DNA of 40,868 bases from Clostridiales bacterium (GCA_031270945.1 JAISWZ010000500.1:1-40868), one strand, 5' to 3'. Shown: positions 23,693 through 32,332, counted from the stretch's first letter. The notes: generated by a model not told the origin, from the letters alone. Translations and numbers: made by a program.

Positions 23693-26077
23693 TTGTCGTT
23701 CATTGAGAAATACGATAACGGCTCTTGGCGCATAGTCGAGCTTATAGGCGAGGGAACTTTCGGAAAAGTCTACAAGATCGCCAAAAAAGAGCTTTCGTAC
23801 GAGTATTATGCCGCGCTGAAGGTCATACCTGTCCCCAACACAATCTCAGATCTCGACAGCCTTAGGGCTGAGGGCTACGATGAAGCCTTGCTGCGCACAT
23901 ACATGGACGAAAGAGTAGAAAGCATCATGAAAGAAGTAAGATTCGTTATGGACTTCGAGGGCACGTCAAACATTGTCAGCTACCAGGATCACGCAATCCA
24001 GAAGAAGGAGGGCGAGTTGGGATACGTAACCCTTTTGCGCATGGAGCTGTTGAAGAGCCTCGCAAAGGAATCCATTGGAAAAACGTTCACTGAGGAAGAG
24101 GTAGTTAAGATCGGGATTGACATATGCCAAGCCCTTGAGCTTCTGGCCAAAAACGGCACGATTCACCGGGATGTGAAGCCGGAAAACATATTTCTGTCAA
24201 AGCATGGAGACTACAAGCTTGGCGATTTCGGAATAGCCAGACAGATCGAGCATACGCTAACCGCTGGCACAAGAGCCGGATCTCCGAATTACATGGCGCC
24301 CGAAGTATACGCTGAGAAAAAGTACGGCGCGACAGTCGACTTGTACTCGCTTGGACTTGTTATGCATCGGTTGCTGAACAACAAAAAGCTGCCTTTCATC
24401 TCCGCTAACTCAGCGAGCCTAAGCCAGACAGAACGAGACGGTGCCTTGGGCAAGCGTATGAGCGGAGACCAGGTCCCGCCCCCAGAGTTTGCGTCTCAGG
24501 AGCTTTCAAAAGTCATACTGAAAGCTTGTGATTACAATCCCGAGAATAGGTTCAAGACGGCTTCCGAGATGAAGCAAGCCCTGATGTCATACAAGAATCC
24601 AGTAGTCCCTGAGCAGCCGCCTATAGTGCCAGAACCAGTTGCTGGCTCTGAAGATGTAACAATGGCCATTGAGCCGATAAAAATTGCTGAAACCGAATAT
24701 GAACCTGTCCATAAAATTCAGCCTAGGCATAAAAATAAAAACATGCGCAAAATCGGGATAACTGCAGGAACAGTTGCAATCATATGCATTCTTGCCTTTG
24801 TTTTTGTCCCTAAGATTAGGATGAATGGGTATCTCAAGTCCGCTGAGGGAGGAAACGTTCAAGCCCAAATTGAGCTCGGAAATTTGTATTACCATGGCAT
24901 AAGCGTTGAGAAAGACTATATAGAGGCGGCAAAATGGTACAGAAAAGCCGCTGAACAAGGCGATGATGATGGACAAAACATTATAGCGACCAGATTTTAT
25001 TATGGCGAGGGTGTGGCGCAAGACTACGCTGAGGCTGCAAAGTGGTATGCCAAAGCCGCCGAACAAGGCAATGCAGACGCGCAAAACAACCTAGGAAACT
25101 GCTATTATGCTGGCAATGGCGTCGAGCAAGACTACCATGAGGCTGTTGAATGGTACAAAAGAGCCGCAAACAATGGATACGCAGTTGCGCAAAACAATCT
25201 CGGAAATAGATATTACAATGGAGAAGGCGTGGAGAAAGACTATAATGAGGCCGCATATTGGTATAGAAAGGCCGCTGAACAAGGCAACGCTACTGGTCAG
25301 GGCAGTCTTGGAGACAGATATTTCGATGGTGAGGGGGTTGCGCAAGACTACGCTGAGGCCGTTAATTGGTATAGAAAAGCAGCGGAACAAGGCGACGCTT
25401 ATGGGCAATACCAACTCGGAAATTCATACTATGGTGGAAATGGAGTCAAGCAAGACTATGCAGAGGCCGTAAATTGGTACAGAAAAGCAGCGAAACAAGG
25501 AGATGTTCATGGGCAATGCATGCTTGGAAATTCATACTATGCTGGACAAGGAGTCAAGAAAGACTATTATAAGGCCATGAATTGGTACAGAAAATCTGCT
25601 GAACAAGGATACGCCGTAAGTCAACGCAAACTCGGAGACTGTTATTATAACGGCAATGGTGTCGAACAAAATTACGATGAGGCCGTGAAATGGTACAGAA
25701 AATCCGCAGATCAAGGCAATGCAGGCGGACAAAACAATTTGGGGACTTGCTATTTTGCTGGTTATGGTGTTGATCGAGATTACGACGAAGCTGTAAAATG
25801 GTACAGAAAAGCTGCAGAACAGGGTGAAATGCTAGCTCAAATGTATCTTGGAAATTGCTACTATCTTGGTTTGGGTATTGAGTATGACTATACTGAAGCC
25901 GCAAAATGGCTTCTAAAATCTGCTGAGCAAGGCAACGCAATTGCACAAAACCAGATAGGCTTAATGTACCGAGTTGGAAAAGGTGTAGAACAGAGCAGTG
26001 AAGATGCCGAAAAATGGTTCCAAAAGGCAGCGGAGCAAGGCAATCTAGATGCTAAGAACAACCTCGACAGCTTATAG
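23693..26077 (+). CDS. Transmembrane Ser/Thr kinase with 11 Sel1 repeats
   Basis: This 794-aa protein begins at TTG (MSFIEKYDNG) behind GAGGAGGTTTTGTC, the same leader as the secreted lectin gene. The kinase motifs GEGTFGKVY, AALKVI, HRDVKPEN, DFGIAR and GSPNYMAPEV are intact. A proline-rich linker (PEQPPIVPEPV) and a basic stretch (RHKNKNMRK) lead to a transmembrane helix at about 356-375 (IGITAGTVAIICILAFVFV). Eleven Sel1 units follow; the last ends EKWFQKAAEQGNLDAKNNLDSL. The upstream region has TTGACA (23574) and CATAAT (23612) at unsuitable spacing, so the promoter is uncertain; GGCATTCT (about 23652) is shared with the leaders at 12443 and 26351. This is the last kinase of the array. 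Confidence 0.93.
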   Translation: MSFIEKYDNGSWRIVELIGEGTFGKVYKIAKKELSYEYYAALKVIPVPNTISDLDSLRAEGYDEALLRTYMDERVESIMKEVRFVMDFEGTSNIVSYQDHAIQKKEGELGYVTLLRMELLKSLAKESIGKTFTEEEVVKIGIDICQALELLAKNGTIHRDVKPENIFLSKHGDYKLGDFGIARQIEHTLTAGTRAGSPNYMAPEVYAEKKYGATVDLYSLGLVMHRLLNNKKLPFISANSASLSQTERDGALGKRMSGDQVPPPEFASQELSKVILKACDYNPENRFKTASEMKQALMSYKNPVVPEQPPIVPEPVAGSEDVTMAIEPIKIAETEYEPVHKIQPRHKNKNMRKIGITAGTVAIICILAFVFVPKIRMNGYLKSAEGGNVQAQIELGNLYYHGISVEKDYIEAAKWYRKAAEQGDDDGQNIIATRFYYGEGVAQDYAEAAKWYAKAAEQGNADAQNNLGNCYYAGNGVEQDYHEAVEWYKRAANNGYAVAQNNLGNRYYNGEGVEKDYNEAAYWYRKAAEQGNATGQGSLGDRYFDGEGVAQDYAEAVNWYRKAAEQGDAYGQYQLGNSYYGGNGVKQDYAEAVNWYRKAAKQGDVHGQCMLGNSYYAGQGVKKDYYKAMNWYRKSAEQGYAVSQRKLGDCYYNGNGVEQNYDEAVKWYRKSADQGNAGGQNNLGTCYFAGYGVDRDYDEAVKWYRKAAEQGEMLAQMYLGNCYYLGLGIEYDYTEAAKWLLKSAEQGNAIAQNQIGLMYRVGKGVEQSSEDAEKWFQKAAEQGNLDAKNNLDSL

Positions 26078-26103
26078 AAAATTACCAAATATTATAAATA
26101 ACA

Positions 26104-26129
26104 GGGCCTTCGTATAAAACGAAGGCCTT
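26104..26129 (+). terminator. Terminator of the last kinase gene
   Basis: GGCCTTCGT-ATAAA-ACGAAGGCC followed by TTAT, 26 bp after the stop. It belongs to the same stem family as 21237. Confidence 0.8.
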
Positions 26130-26279
26130 ATCTCTTTCAGCCAGACATAAATACCATTATGTCAAAGATAGAAAAGAACTGAATTTCTAGGGCGAATCAA
26201 CACTTGTCATATATACGCAATGAGGACCTAATCTAACAAATGTTTTATCTCGCAATCTTTTATACGTCACTAAATCAAC

Positions 26280-26308
26280 TTGATATTTAAGTAAAGCTAT
26301 TGTATAAT
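26280..26308 (+). promoter_or_regulatory. Promoter of the first MAKK-family gene
   Basis: TTGATA (26280-26285), a 17-bp spacer and TATAAT (26303-26308). The leader contains GGCATTCT, then CTGCAGAACCC. The remainder of 26130-26395 shows nothing further. Confidence 0.65.
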
Positions 26309-26395
26309 CAATACAGGCAATACCCTTAAGCCAAGAAATTTATCTTCACGGGCATTCTCCTGCAGAACCCAATAAAACACAATCGGAGATGGACA

Positions 26396-27358
26396 ATGGC
26401 AAAAAAGAGCAAAGCGAAGCAAAGCCAGCAAATCCAAGAAAAGAAGCAAAAAGACCGCCTAGAGAAAGCGTCGCAATGGGTAGCGGCTTACGCTGGAGCT
26501 GACATAGTGCGCGACTACTGCAAGGAATTCGATGTGGACTTAATCCGGGCCGTAAAGGATCTGAAAGCGGTAGGATACACAGTGCCGCAAGCTGAGCTGG
26601 ATAAGCTCCTTATGGATGAAAACAAAGCTAACGGCATTGTGCCGCCCAAACCAATTGTAGTGCCTGTCAAAAGAGAAGAGCCGATAAAATCAGCAAAATC
26701 GGACGAGCCAGCCGAGTTGATCGATATAGAATCATTCATTGCAGCCGGACGGTTGTATGCAGAGACGCACAGCGCCAACATGTCAGAATTGGATTTGCAT
26801 CTGCAATGGTACGATGAAGCGCTAAAGCGCATCAAGTCCGCGAGAGACCTTATGCCTAAAATCGAAGTGCCTTTTCAAGATATTGACGAAGACTTAAAGA
26901 TGGATACGACGGATGACATTTATGACCTCCTGTCATTGTATATAGGAGATATAGATTGGCCTCCAACCCCTGAGGCAAAAGATCTGATTCTTACATCAGT
27001 CTGCAGCGATCTACTTGATTCCCTGGGCTGGGCAGACCCTGAAGATAGTGATGACATCGACTGGCGCAAATGGGTTGAAGCCTTTGATGCAGGGGAAACA
27101 GACAGCTCCTACATCATCACGCAAGCCACGGTGATTATTCCTGATGAAGAAATGGAAGATTATTTCGATGAAGCCGTCGAGCGTTTCAACACCAAATATT
27201 CCCAAGATGAGCTGGCCAAGACAAGCGACAAGACAATTGAAGAACTGATTCGCGAGGCGGATCCAGCAAATGACGAGAAGCTTAGTAAGCGCTTTGTAGA
27301 CATCGTTAATGCGATTAAAGCTATGAGCGCATCCCAAAATCAATTTTATGGCTTGTGA
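26396..27358 (+). CDS. MAKK-family protein, HTH-like N-module plus type A C-domain
   Basis: This 320-aa protein has no recognised function. Residues 1-30 are a charged tail (MAKKSKAKQSQQIQEKKQKDR). Residues about 31-75 (WVAAYAGADIVRDYCKEFDVDLIRAVKDLKAVGY) look like a helix-turn-helix resembling DeoR-type modules. The C-terminal half has the type A pattern: GDIDWPP, DIDWRKWVEAFDAGETD, IIPDEEMEDYFDEAVERF. It is acidic and soluble, with no signal or membrane segment. ATG follows GGAG by eight bases. The last residues (MSASQNQFYGL) are encoded by GAGCGCATCCCAAAATCAATT, resembling a MITE end, so the C-terminus may be element-derived. It is the most diverged type A member and stands apart from the others, across the GTPase gene. 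Confidence 0.8.
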   Translation: MAKKSKAKQSQQIQEKKQKDRLEKASQWVAAYAGADIVRDYCKEFDVDLIRAVKDLKAVGYTVPQAELDKLLMDENKANGIVPPKPIVVPVKREEPIKSAKSDEPAELIDIESFIAAGRLYAETHSANMSELDLHLQWYDEALKRIKSARDLMPKIEVPFQDIDEDLKMDTTDDIYDLLSLYIGDIDWPPTPEAKDLILTSVCSDLLDSLGWADPEDSDDIDWRKWVEAFDAGETDSSYIITQATVIIPDEEMEDYFDEAVERFNTKYSQDELAKTSDKTIEELIREADPANDEKLSKRFVDIVNAIKAMSASQNQFYGL

Positions 27359-27401
27359 AAGAGAATGCACATGAACGCGAATTCCTGAAGTTTTCGCTCC
27401 C

Positions 27402-27437
27402 AAACATAAAGAGCCCCCGCGGGGGCTCTTTATGTTT
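27402..27437. terminator. Bidirectional terminator between convergent genes
   Basis: A perfect 36-bp palindrome: AAACATAAAGAGCCCCCG and its exact complement. A-rich and T-rich shoulders serve both strands. It lies between the MAKK gene ending at 27358 (+) and the GTPase gene ending at 27457 (-). Confidence 0.9.
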
Positions 27438-27456
27438 GATCTTTTTTGCTCTTGCA

Positions 27457-29406
27457 CTAAAGCGCCTGGCGCATATACAAAATCCATTTCGCCCTGTCAA
27501 GCGGATTTACGCCTCTCCGCTTGGCGGTCTTCCCCAGCTCAAACGGACATGGACGGTAGCCGTCAAATGAAGCTGAGTAACGGGCCTTGCCTGATGACAG
27601 GGACGCTATTCGAGTAGGGTAGTCCATTGAGGTCGCGAGAGGCAAGCTTGCCTCAATATAAACATTTCCGCCGCTTATCGAAGGGCTTCCGAACTCCCCT
27701 CGCATAGCTATTATGTCTCCAATTATCTTCCCTGAAAGCTCTTCCTGGGCAACGATCTTCACAAGCAAAAAGGGCTCCAGCAACTGGCTTCCGCAGTTTG
27801 ACATGCCGTTCATGAAGGCAATGGGAGTGGCAAGAAAGAAGTCCATGGGATGAGTATGGATGAAGTGCCACCCGCCTCCAGTTAGAGTGATCTTGACGTC
27901 AGTGACTTCCCAGCCGTAAAGCCCTTGCTTCATGGTTTCTGATAGAGAACGCTCTATGTGCCTTTGATATTTGTAAGGTATCTGCTCCCCTTTGACATTG
28001 GAAGAATATGAATATCCAGCCCCTAAGGGCAATGGCTCAAATCCAAGCTCCACAACGGCCCAGCATGGTTTGGGCATGGTGTATGCCTCAAATCCCCGCC
28101 CTGCCTCCTTCACAGTCTCCCTGTAGATGATCGTAGGAGAAGAGAACTCAGCTCTTATGCCATAGCGCTCCAATAGGAGGTAACGAAGCACCTCTATCTG
28201 AATCTCTCCCATCATGCTAACAGTGATCTCCCGCTCTTCAGGCGCCCATTCGCAGGACAAAAGCGGATCCTCGTCTGTCAGCTCCTGCATGGCAGTCAGC
28301 AAAGGCTTGGGGTTAGCTGTTCCATCAGAGACCTTTACGTTAAAGAGAGGGACTGTCTTAAGTGAAGGATACTTGTGGGCTGAAAGGACTTCTCCTACTA
28401 TGTCTCCAATCTTCGCTGACTGAAGCCCAAAGACCACAGCGATATCGCCTGCTGTCAGCTCATTGCAATCCACGACCTTTGTCCCTGAAGAAAGCTTTCG
28501 GATCTGAGTCACCTTTTCAATTCTGGGCTCATCGTCATCGACGCTGGCTAAAAGCTTAATGTTGTCTCGGCTTTTCAGGCTCCCAGAAAATAGGCGTATA
28601 TGCGCCGCTTTTCCTAAAGTTTTCAAATGCTCGATCTTATACACTTTCCCGCTGACCGTGCCTTCATCATCAAATTTGGCCCGGGGAACCCGTAAAAGCG
28701 TGTTCAGGAGCATGTCTATCCCAACTCCGCGAGCGGCAGATCCGTATATCAAGGGATAGGCTTCGCCCTTGCCGCATAGCTCAAACAAAGCGCCCTCCAG
28801 CTGTTCCCGGGAAAGAGCCTCTCCGTTCAAGAAGGCCTCCCCTAGATCCTCGTCTTTGTCGCAAATGTTCCAGATGTCGCTTTCATACCACTCGCCTGCT
28901 GACACTGAACAGTTCTTGTCGCCTTGGGAAGAGACTTGATTTACGGGAAATATGCTAGGAGAAAGCTTTTCTCTAAGTTCCAGCTCAGTGCGAGCCACGT
29001 CAACCCCAACCCGGTCGATCTTGTTCACGAATATCAATAGCGGAAGCTTCATCTCGGAGAAGGCCTTGAAAAATAGCTCGGTCTGAGACTGAACGCCCTC
29101 TGCCGCCGAAACAATGAGAAGCACAATATCAATCGCAAGCAGGGCTCTTTGAACCTCCGCCATGAAGTCTATGTGTCCGGGAGTGTCTATGATGTTAAGC
29201 CGCAAGCCTGGCAGGTTTATGACAGCTGAAGCCGACTTTACAGATATGCCCCGCTCGCGTTCCACTTGCAGGTCATCTGTCGCCGCCGTTCCGTTGTCAA
29301 CGCTTCCAAGTTGCCGCGTTGTTCCGCTTTCGTAAAGAAGCCGCTCAACTGTTGTTGTTTTTCCTGCGTCAACGTGGGCGAATATGCCAAGGTTTAAAAT
29401 TTCCAT
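27457..29406 (-). CDS. TetM/TetO-like translational GTPase (ribosomal protection type family)
   Basis: This 649-aa protein is close to the roughly 640 residues of Tet(M). All GTPase motifs are present: AHVDAGKTT (10-18), RGIS (switch I), DTPGHIDF (G3), NKID (G4) and YGSAARG (G5), followed by EF-G-like domains. The C-terminal half aligns with Tet(M) at GWEVTDVKITL, but the domain IV loop that contacts the tetracycline site in Tet(M) (YYSPVSTPADF) is here GGGWHFIHTHPMDFFLAT. The family removes tetracycline from ribosomes or acts as an EF-G paralogue; the different loop makes drug protection uncertain. The start ATG (complement of 29404-29406) has a GGCGGTGAT ribosome-site-like stretch. It is alone on the minus strand, with a MITE just upstream of its start. 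No tetracycline leader peptide was seen. Confidence 0.88.
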   Translation of the reverse strand: MEILNLGIFAHVDAGKTTTVERLLYESGTTRQLGSVDNGTAATDDLQVERERGISVKSASAVINLPGLRLNIIDTPGHIDFMAEVQRALLAIDIVLLIVSAAEGVQSQTELFFKAFSEMKLPLLIFVNKIDRVGVDVARTELELREKLSPSIFPVNQVSSQGDKNCSVSAGEWYESDIWNICDKDEDLGEAFLNGEALSREQLEGALFELCGKGEAYPLIYGSAARGVGIDMLLNTLLRVPRAKFDDEGTVSGKVYKIEHLKTLGKAAHIRLFSGSLKSRDNIKLLASVDDDEPRIEKVTQIRKLSSGTKVVDCNELTAGDIAVVFGLQSAKIGDIVGEVLSAHKYPSLKTVPLFNVKVSDGTANPKPLLTAMQELTDEDPLLSCEWAPEEREITVSMMGEIQIEVLRYLLLERYGIRAEFSSPTIIYRETVKEAGRGFEAYTMPKPCWAVVELGFEPLPLGAGYSYSSNVKGEQIPYKYQRHIERSLSETMKQGLYGWEVTDVKITLTGGGWHFIHTHPMDFFLATPIAFMNGMSNCGSQLLEPFLLVKIVAQEELSGKIIGDIIAMRGEFGSPSISGGNVYIEASLPLATSMDYPTRIASLSSGKARYSASFDGYRPCPFELGKTAKRRGVNPLDRAKWILYMRQAL

Positions 29407-29422
29407 AAATCACCGCCATTAA

Positions 29423-29583
29423 GTGCATATCCCAAAATTCCGAAATGGCACCGGATAGCGTTTGCCCAATGTTCAAGGGCAAATCGCCAAAATCCTGGCG
29501 AATGCTTCAACTAGTTGCTCGGGCTTCTGCGAGCAAACACCCGGATTTTTTCGGCGCCTCGGATAAAATTTTGGGATATGCTC
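29423..29583. mobile_element. Long foldback MITE upstream of the GTPase gene
   Basis: A 161-bp element with ends GTGCATATCCCAAAATTCCG and AATTTTGGGATATGCTC, and perfect TAA duplications at 29420-29422 and 29584-29586. Inside are the GCGTTTGCCC/GGGCAAATCGC hairpin and a second hairpin, TTGCTCGGGCTTCTGCGAGCAA. It lies only about 17 bp from the GTPase start codon. Confidence 0.92.
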
Positions 29584-29676
29584 TAAGCTTAGGCTCGGAA
29601 GGAGCTTTGGGACATGCACTAGTATAACACATATTTTGGACTCTAGCCAGCCTAGTCAAATGGATGCGGTTGCCTC

Positions 29677-29705
29677 TTGATAAGGATATAATATTGAGTT
29701 ATAAT
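29677..29705 (+). promoter_or_regulatory. Promoter of the MAKK gene at 29898
   Basis: TTGATA (29677-29682), a 17-bp spacer and TATAAT (29700-29705). Confidence 0.7.
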
Positions 29706-29708
29706 AGT

Positions 29709-29811
29709 GAGTGAAAAGAACTGCACTTTTCACTCGGATGGTGAGTATCGCGATTATCGTGATTATCGCGTTAAAAACAATGAATGGATTTCCTGATGTT
29801 TTCACTCGAGG
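29709..29811 (+). promoter_or_regulatory. Structured leader with repeated TTTTCACTCG
   Basis: GAGTGAAAAG (29709-29718) and CTTTTCACTC (29726-29735) form a perfect 10-bp stem a few bases after the -10. TTTTCACTCG recurs at about 29802, and between them lies the near-palindrome CGCGATTATCGTGATTATCGCG at about 29749-29770 with two direct CGATTAT-like copies. It could be an operator or an mRNA control element; no regulator can be named. Confidence 0.45.
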
Positions 29812-29897
29812 CATAAAGTGCGACTGTGTTAGCATTAGCGATTTTAAAAAAATTCGGAATTCAACTTAAAAATATTCGAATCAAGGCTTGGTGGCAT

Positions 29898-30515
29898 ATG
29901 AGCAAAAAGCAAAGAAAAAAGCAAGTGCAGCAGCGTCATGAAAATACGCAAGCATTGAGGCGTGAAGAAGCGGAACTATGGATTTCCGAGTACAAGGGCA
30001 AAAGCATCGTTATTGATTACATTGAAAAGTTCAAAGTAGGCTTGATTACGGCAATCAAGGAATTGCGAGCGCTTGGCTTCAACTTGCCTGAAGAGGAAAT
30101 CCAAACCCTCATCGCGGAGGAAAACGCCAAGAACGACTTGCTGACTAACCAGGTGATTCTTGAACAACTCCTTTGTGATGCTACCCAAGGAATTGAATGT
30201 GGACAAGAGAACCTCGAATGGGATGAGAAAGAACTTATCGGAAAAATAATTCCCGAAAGCATGAAAACTAATTATTTGGAAAAGAGAGCCATATACACAG
30301 CAGTGCTTGAAGATGCCCAAAATGTAGTTAATGATATCATGGCGAAACTCGAAATCGATGATCCCAAACCTGATATTGCTGAGTTTGTGTCAATGCTTAA
30401 AGAAAAGTTGTCTTGTATAGAAGACGCAAAAGAAAGCTTTAATGTAGCGTCTAGGTACGGATGGGCTGATTATGATGATTCTGGATATGGATGGCTAGAT
30501 GATGATTCTCACTAA
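29898..30515 (+). CDS. MAKK-family protein, N-module plus diverged type B C-domain
   Basis: A 205-aa protein of unknown function starting MSKKQRKKQVQQRHENTQ. The N-module is WISEYKGKSIVIDYIEKFKVGLITAIKELRALGFNLP, the same helix-turn-helix-like pattern as its paralogues. The C-terminal part (DDPKPDIAEFVSMLKEKLSCIEDAKESFNVASRYG) matches the type B domain of the genes at 30670-33197, though diverged. ATG 29898 is chosen because it aligns with the paralogues' starts; the longer GTG-initiated frame at 29826 has no ribosome site. Its own promoter is at 29677. The stop TAA (30513-30515) is the target duplication of the MITE that follows. Confidence 0.75.
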   Translation: MSKKQRKKQVQQRHENTQALRREEAELWISEYKGKSIVIDYIEKFKVGLITAIKELRALGFNLPEEEIQTLIAEENAKNDLLTNQVILEQLLCDATQGIECGQENLEWDEKELIGKIIPESMKTNYLEKRAIYTAVLEDAQNVVNDIMAKLEIDDPKPDIAEFVSMLKEKLSCIEDAKESFNVASRYGWADYDDSGYGWLDDDSH

Positions 30516-30628
30516 GTGCACATCCCAAAATTCCGATCCTGGCGAACGCTTCAACTAGTTTGCTCGGGCTTATTCGAGCAAACACCCGGATTTTTCCGCT
30601 GCCTCGGATATAATTTGGGGATATGCAC
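30516..30628. mobile_element. Foldback MITE inserted at a stop codon
   Basis: A 113-bp element with ends GTGCACATCCCAAAATTCCG and AATTTGGGGATATGCAC, and an inner hairpin GTTTGCTCGGGCTTATTCGAGCAAAC. Perfect TAA duplications lie at 30513-30515 (stop codon of the gene at 29898) and 30629-30631. Confidence 0.92.
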
Positions 30629-30669
30629 TAAGTTTAAAGGGGGAAAGGCGAAAAAGCCTGAAGAGGAAT

Positions 30670-31443
30670 ATGGCTAAAAAGAGCAAAAGCAAGCAAATCC
30701 AGCAAAATCAAGAAAAAATGAAAAAAGAGCGGATCGCAAAGGCGACGAAATGGGTTGCTGGCTATAGCGGGGACAATATCGTTGGCGACTACTCGAAAGA
30801 GTTCGCTGTGGACATTTACAGGGCAACCAAGGACTTGCAGACGCTTGGCTGCGACTTGTCAGGCATCGATATCCCTCATTTGATTTTGGATGAAAATGCT
30901 AAACAAGACTTTTTGCTTAAGCAAAATTCGATATCAACCATGCTGGCTGAAGCGCCGGATAAAATTTCGGAAGGCCTCTGCTGGCTTGAGGAAACTGAAA
31001 AATATCTTGCCAAAAGGAATTTAGGGCCGGTAGATCTAGAAGAGTACAAGCGCATGGCCGAAAGGTACAGGTTAAGGATTGCCCAAGTCGAGGCAAAAGT
31101 CTATGTGACCACAAAAAAACTTGAAGAGCCTAACCCAGATATTTGCGAGTTGCAGACAAAGCTTGAAAAAGAGCTGGATTGCCTTGAAAAAGCTAAAGGA
31201 ATAGCTTTTTGCGCTATGCAGTACGCAGACTGCGGCTTTGGAAGCTTTAAGCTGCTGGAAAAGAAAAGAAGCGCGTACTTATCATCGACCGCGCAAAACC
31301 TGAGCAAGGAAGCAGAAGATGATTACTCCTGGTTTGATTTTTTAGATTATAAGAAAGCGCTAAGTAGTTCAAACCCTGACATTCGCGCGAGAGCTTCTAG
31401 GGATATAGTGAAGTACTCAAAAGAAAACGTCGTATTTTTGTAA
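30670..31443 (+). CDS. MAKK-family protein, N-module plus type B C-domain
   Basis: A 257-aa protein of unknown function. The N-terminus is MAKKSKSKQIQQNQEKMKKERIAKATKWVAGYSGDNIVGDYSKEFAVDIYRATKDLQTLGCDLS, with the helix-turn-helix-like segment at about 35-65. The type B domain spans about 90-205: ISTMLAEAPDKISEGLCWL, DLEEYKRMAERY, LEEPNPDICELQTKLEKELDCLEKAKGIAFCAMQYA, all predicted helical. The tail is variable and acidic. GAGG lies before ATG with short spacing. It is 80-95% alike by eye with the next gene in its first 80 residues, indicating recent tandem duplication including the leader (GAAAGGNGAAAAAGCCTG). No promoter is evident close by; it may be transcribed with the gene at 29898 through the MITE. 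Confidence 0.8.
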   Translation: MAKKSKSKQIQQNQEKMKKERIAKATKWVAGYSGDNIVGDYSKEFAVDIYRATKDLQTLGCDLSGIDIPHLILDENAKQDFLLKQNSISTMLAEAPDKISEGLCWLEETEKYLAKRNLGPVDLEEYKRMAERYRLRIAQVEAKVYVTTKKLEEPNPDICELQTKLEKELDCLEKAKGIAFCAMQYADCGFGSFKLLEKKRSAYLSSTAQNLSKEAEDDYSWFDFLDYKKALSSSNPDIRARASRDIVKYSKENVVFL

Positions 31444-31573
31444 GGGCTCGAAATGTTTAGCGAGTCTAAATTTTAAATAAAAAGCGAAATATTTTTCCTA
31501 ATCAGGAAACTTAAGCTTTTTTTGGGAGACATACATAAGAAGGGAGAAAGGTGAAAAAAGCCTGTAGAGGAAT

Positions 31574-32332
31574 ATGGCTAAAAAGAGCAAAAACAAGCAA
31601 ATCCAGGAAAATCAAGAAAAAATGAAAAAAGAGCGGATCGGGAAGGCAACTCAATGGGTTGCTGGCTATAGCGGGGACAATATCGTTGGTGATTACATGA
31701 AAGAGTTCGCTGTGGACATTAGCAGGGCAACCAAGGACTTGCAGACACTTGCTTGCGACTTGTCAGGCATCGATTTCCCTCAATTGATTTCGGATGAAAA
31801 TACAAAACTAGACTTTTTGTATAAGCAATATTCGATTTCAACTATGCTGGCTGAAGCGCCGAATAAAATTTCGTATGGGCTCTTCTGGATTGAGTTTCAT
31901 GGAGAATATCTTGTCAATAAATTGAATAAAGGGCCGGAAGAGCTAGAAGAGTACATGCACATGGCCGAAAGGTATAGTGCAAGGATTGCCAAATTTGAGG
32001 CATTGGTCTGTGAGACTGCAAAAAAACTTGAAGAGCCTAACCCTGATATTTACGCTCTGCATGCAATGCTTGAAGAAGAGCTGGATTGCCTTGAGAACGC
32101 TAGCACGATAGCTTTTTTGGCTATGAAATTCGCAAGTGAGGGGCACGGTGGCTTAAAGTTGTTGGAAAAGAGAAAAAGTGCGTTTCTATCAAAGTTCGAT
32201 CCAGAACTGCGCAAGGAAGTAGACGAAGATGACTTATGGTTTGATTATAAGGAAATTTACAGTAAAGACCCAGAAGTTCGCAGCAGAGCTTACAGGGAGA
32301 TACTTCAAAACCATCATTTGTATTGGGATTAG
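31574..32332 (+). CDS. MAKK-family protein, type B, tandem duplicate of the preceding gene
   Basis: A 252-aa protein whose N-module (MAKKSKNKQIQENQEKMKKERIGKATQWVAGYSGDNIVGDYMKEFAVDISRATKDLQTLACDLS) is almost that of the gene at 30670. The type B segments are AEAPNKISYGLFWI, EELEEYMHMAERY, LEEPNPDIYALHAMLEEELDCLENASTIAFLAMKFA. Divergence rises towards the C-terminus, so the N-module seems under stronger constraint or was homogenised. The ribosome site and leader copy those of the preceding gene. The function is unknown. Confidence 0.8.
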   Translation: MAKKSKNKQIQENQEKMKKERIGKATQWVAGYSGDNIVGDYMKEFAVDISRATKDLQTLACDLSGIDFPQLISDENTKLDFLYKQYSISTMLAEAPNKISYGLFWIEFHGEYLVNKLNKGPEELEEYMHMAERYSARIAKFEALVCETAKKLEEPNPDIYALHAMLEEELDCLENASTIAFLAMKFASEGHGGLKLLEKRKSAFLSKFDPELRKEVDEDDLWFDYKEIYSKDPEVRSRAYREILQNHHLYWD

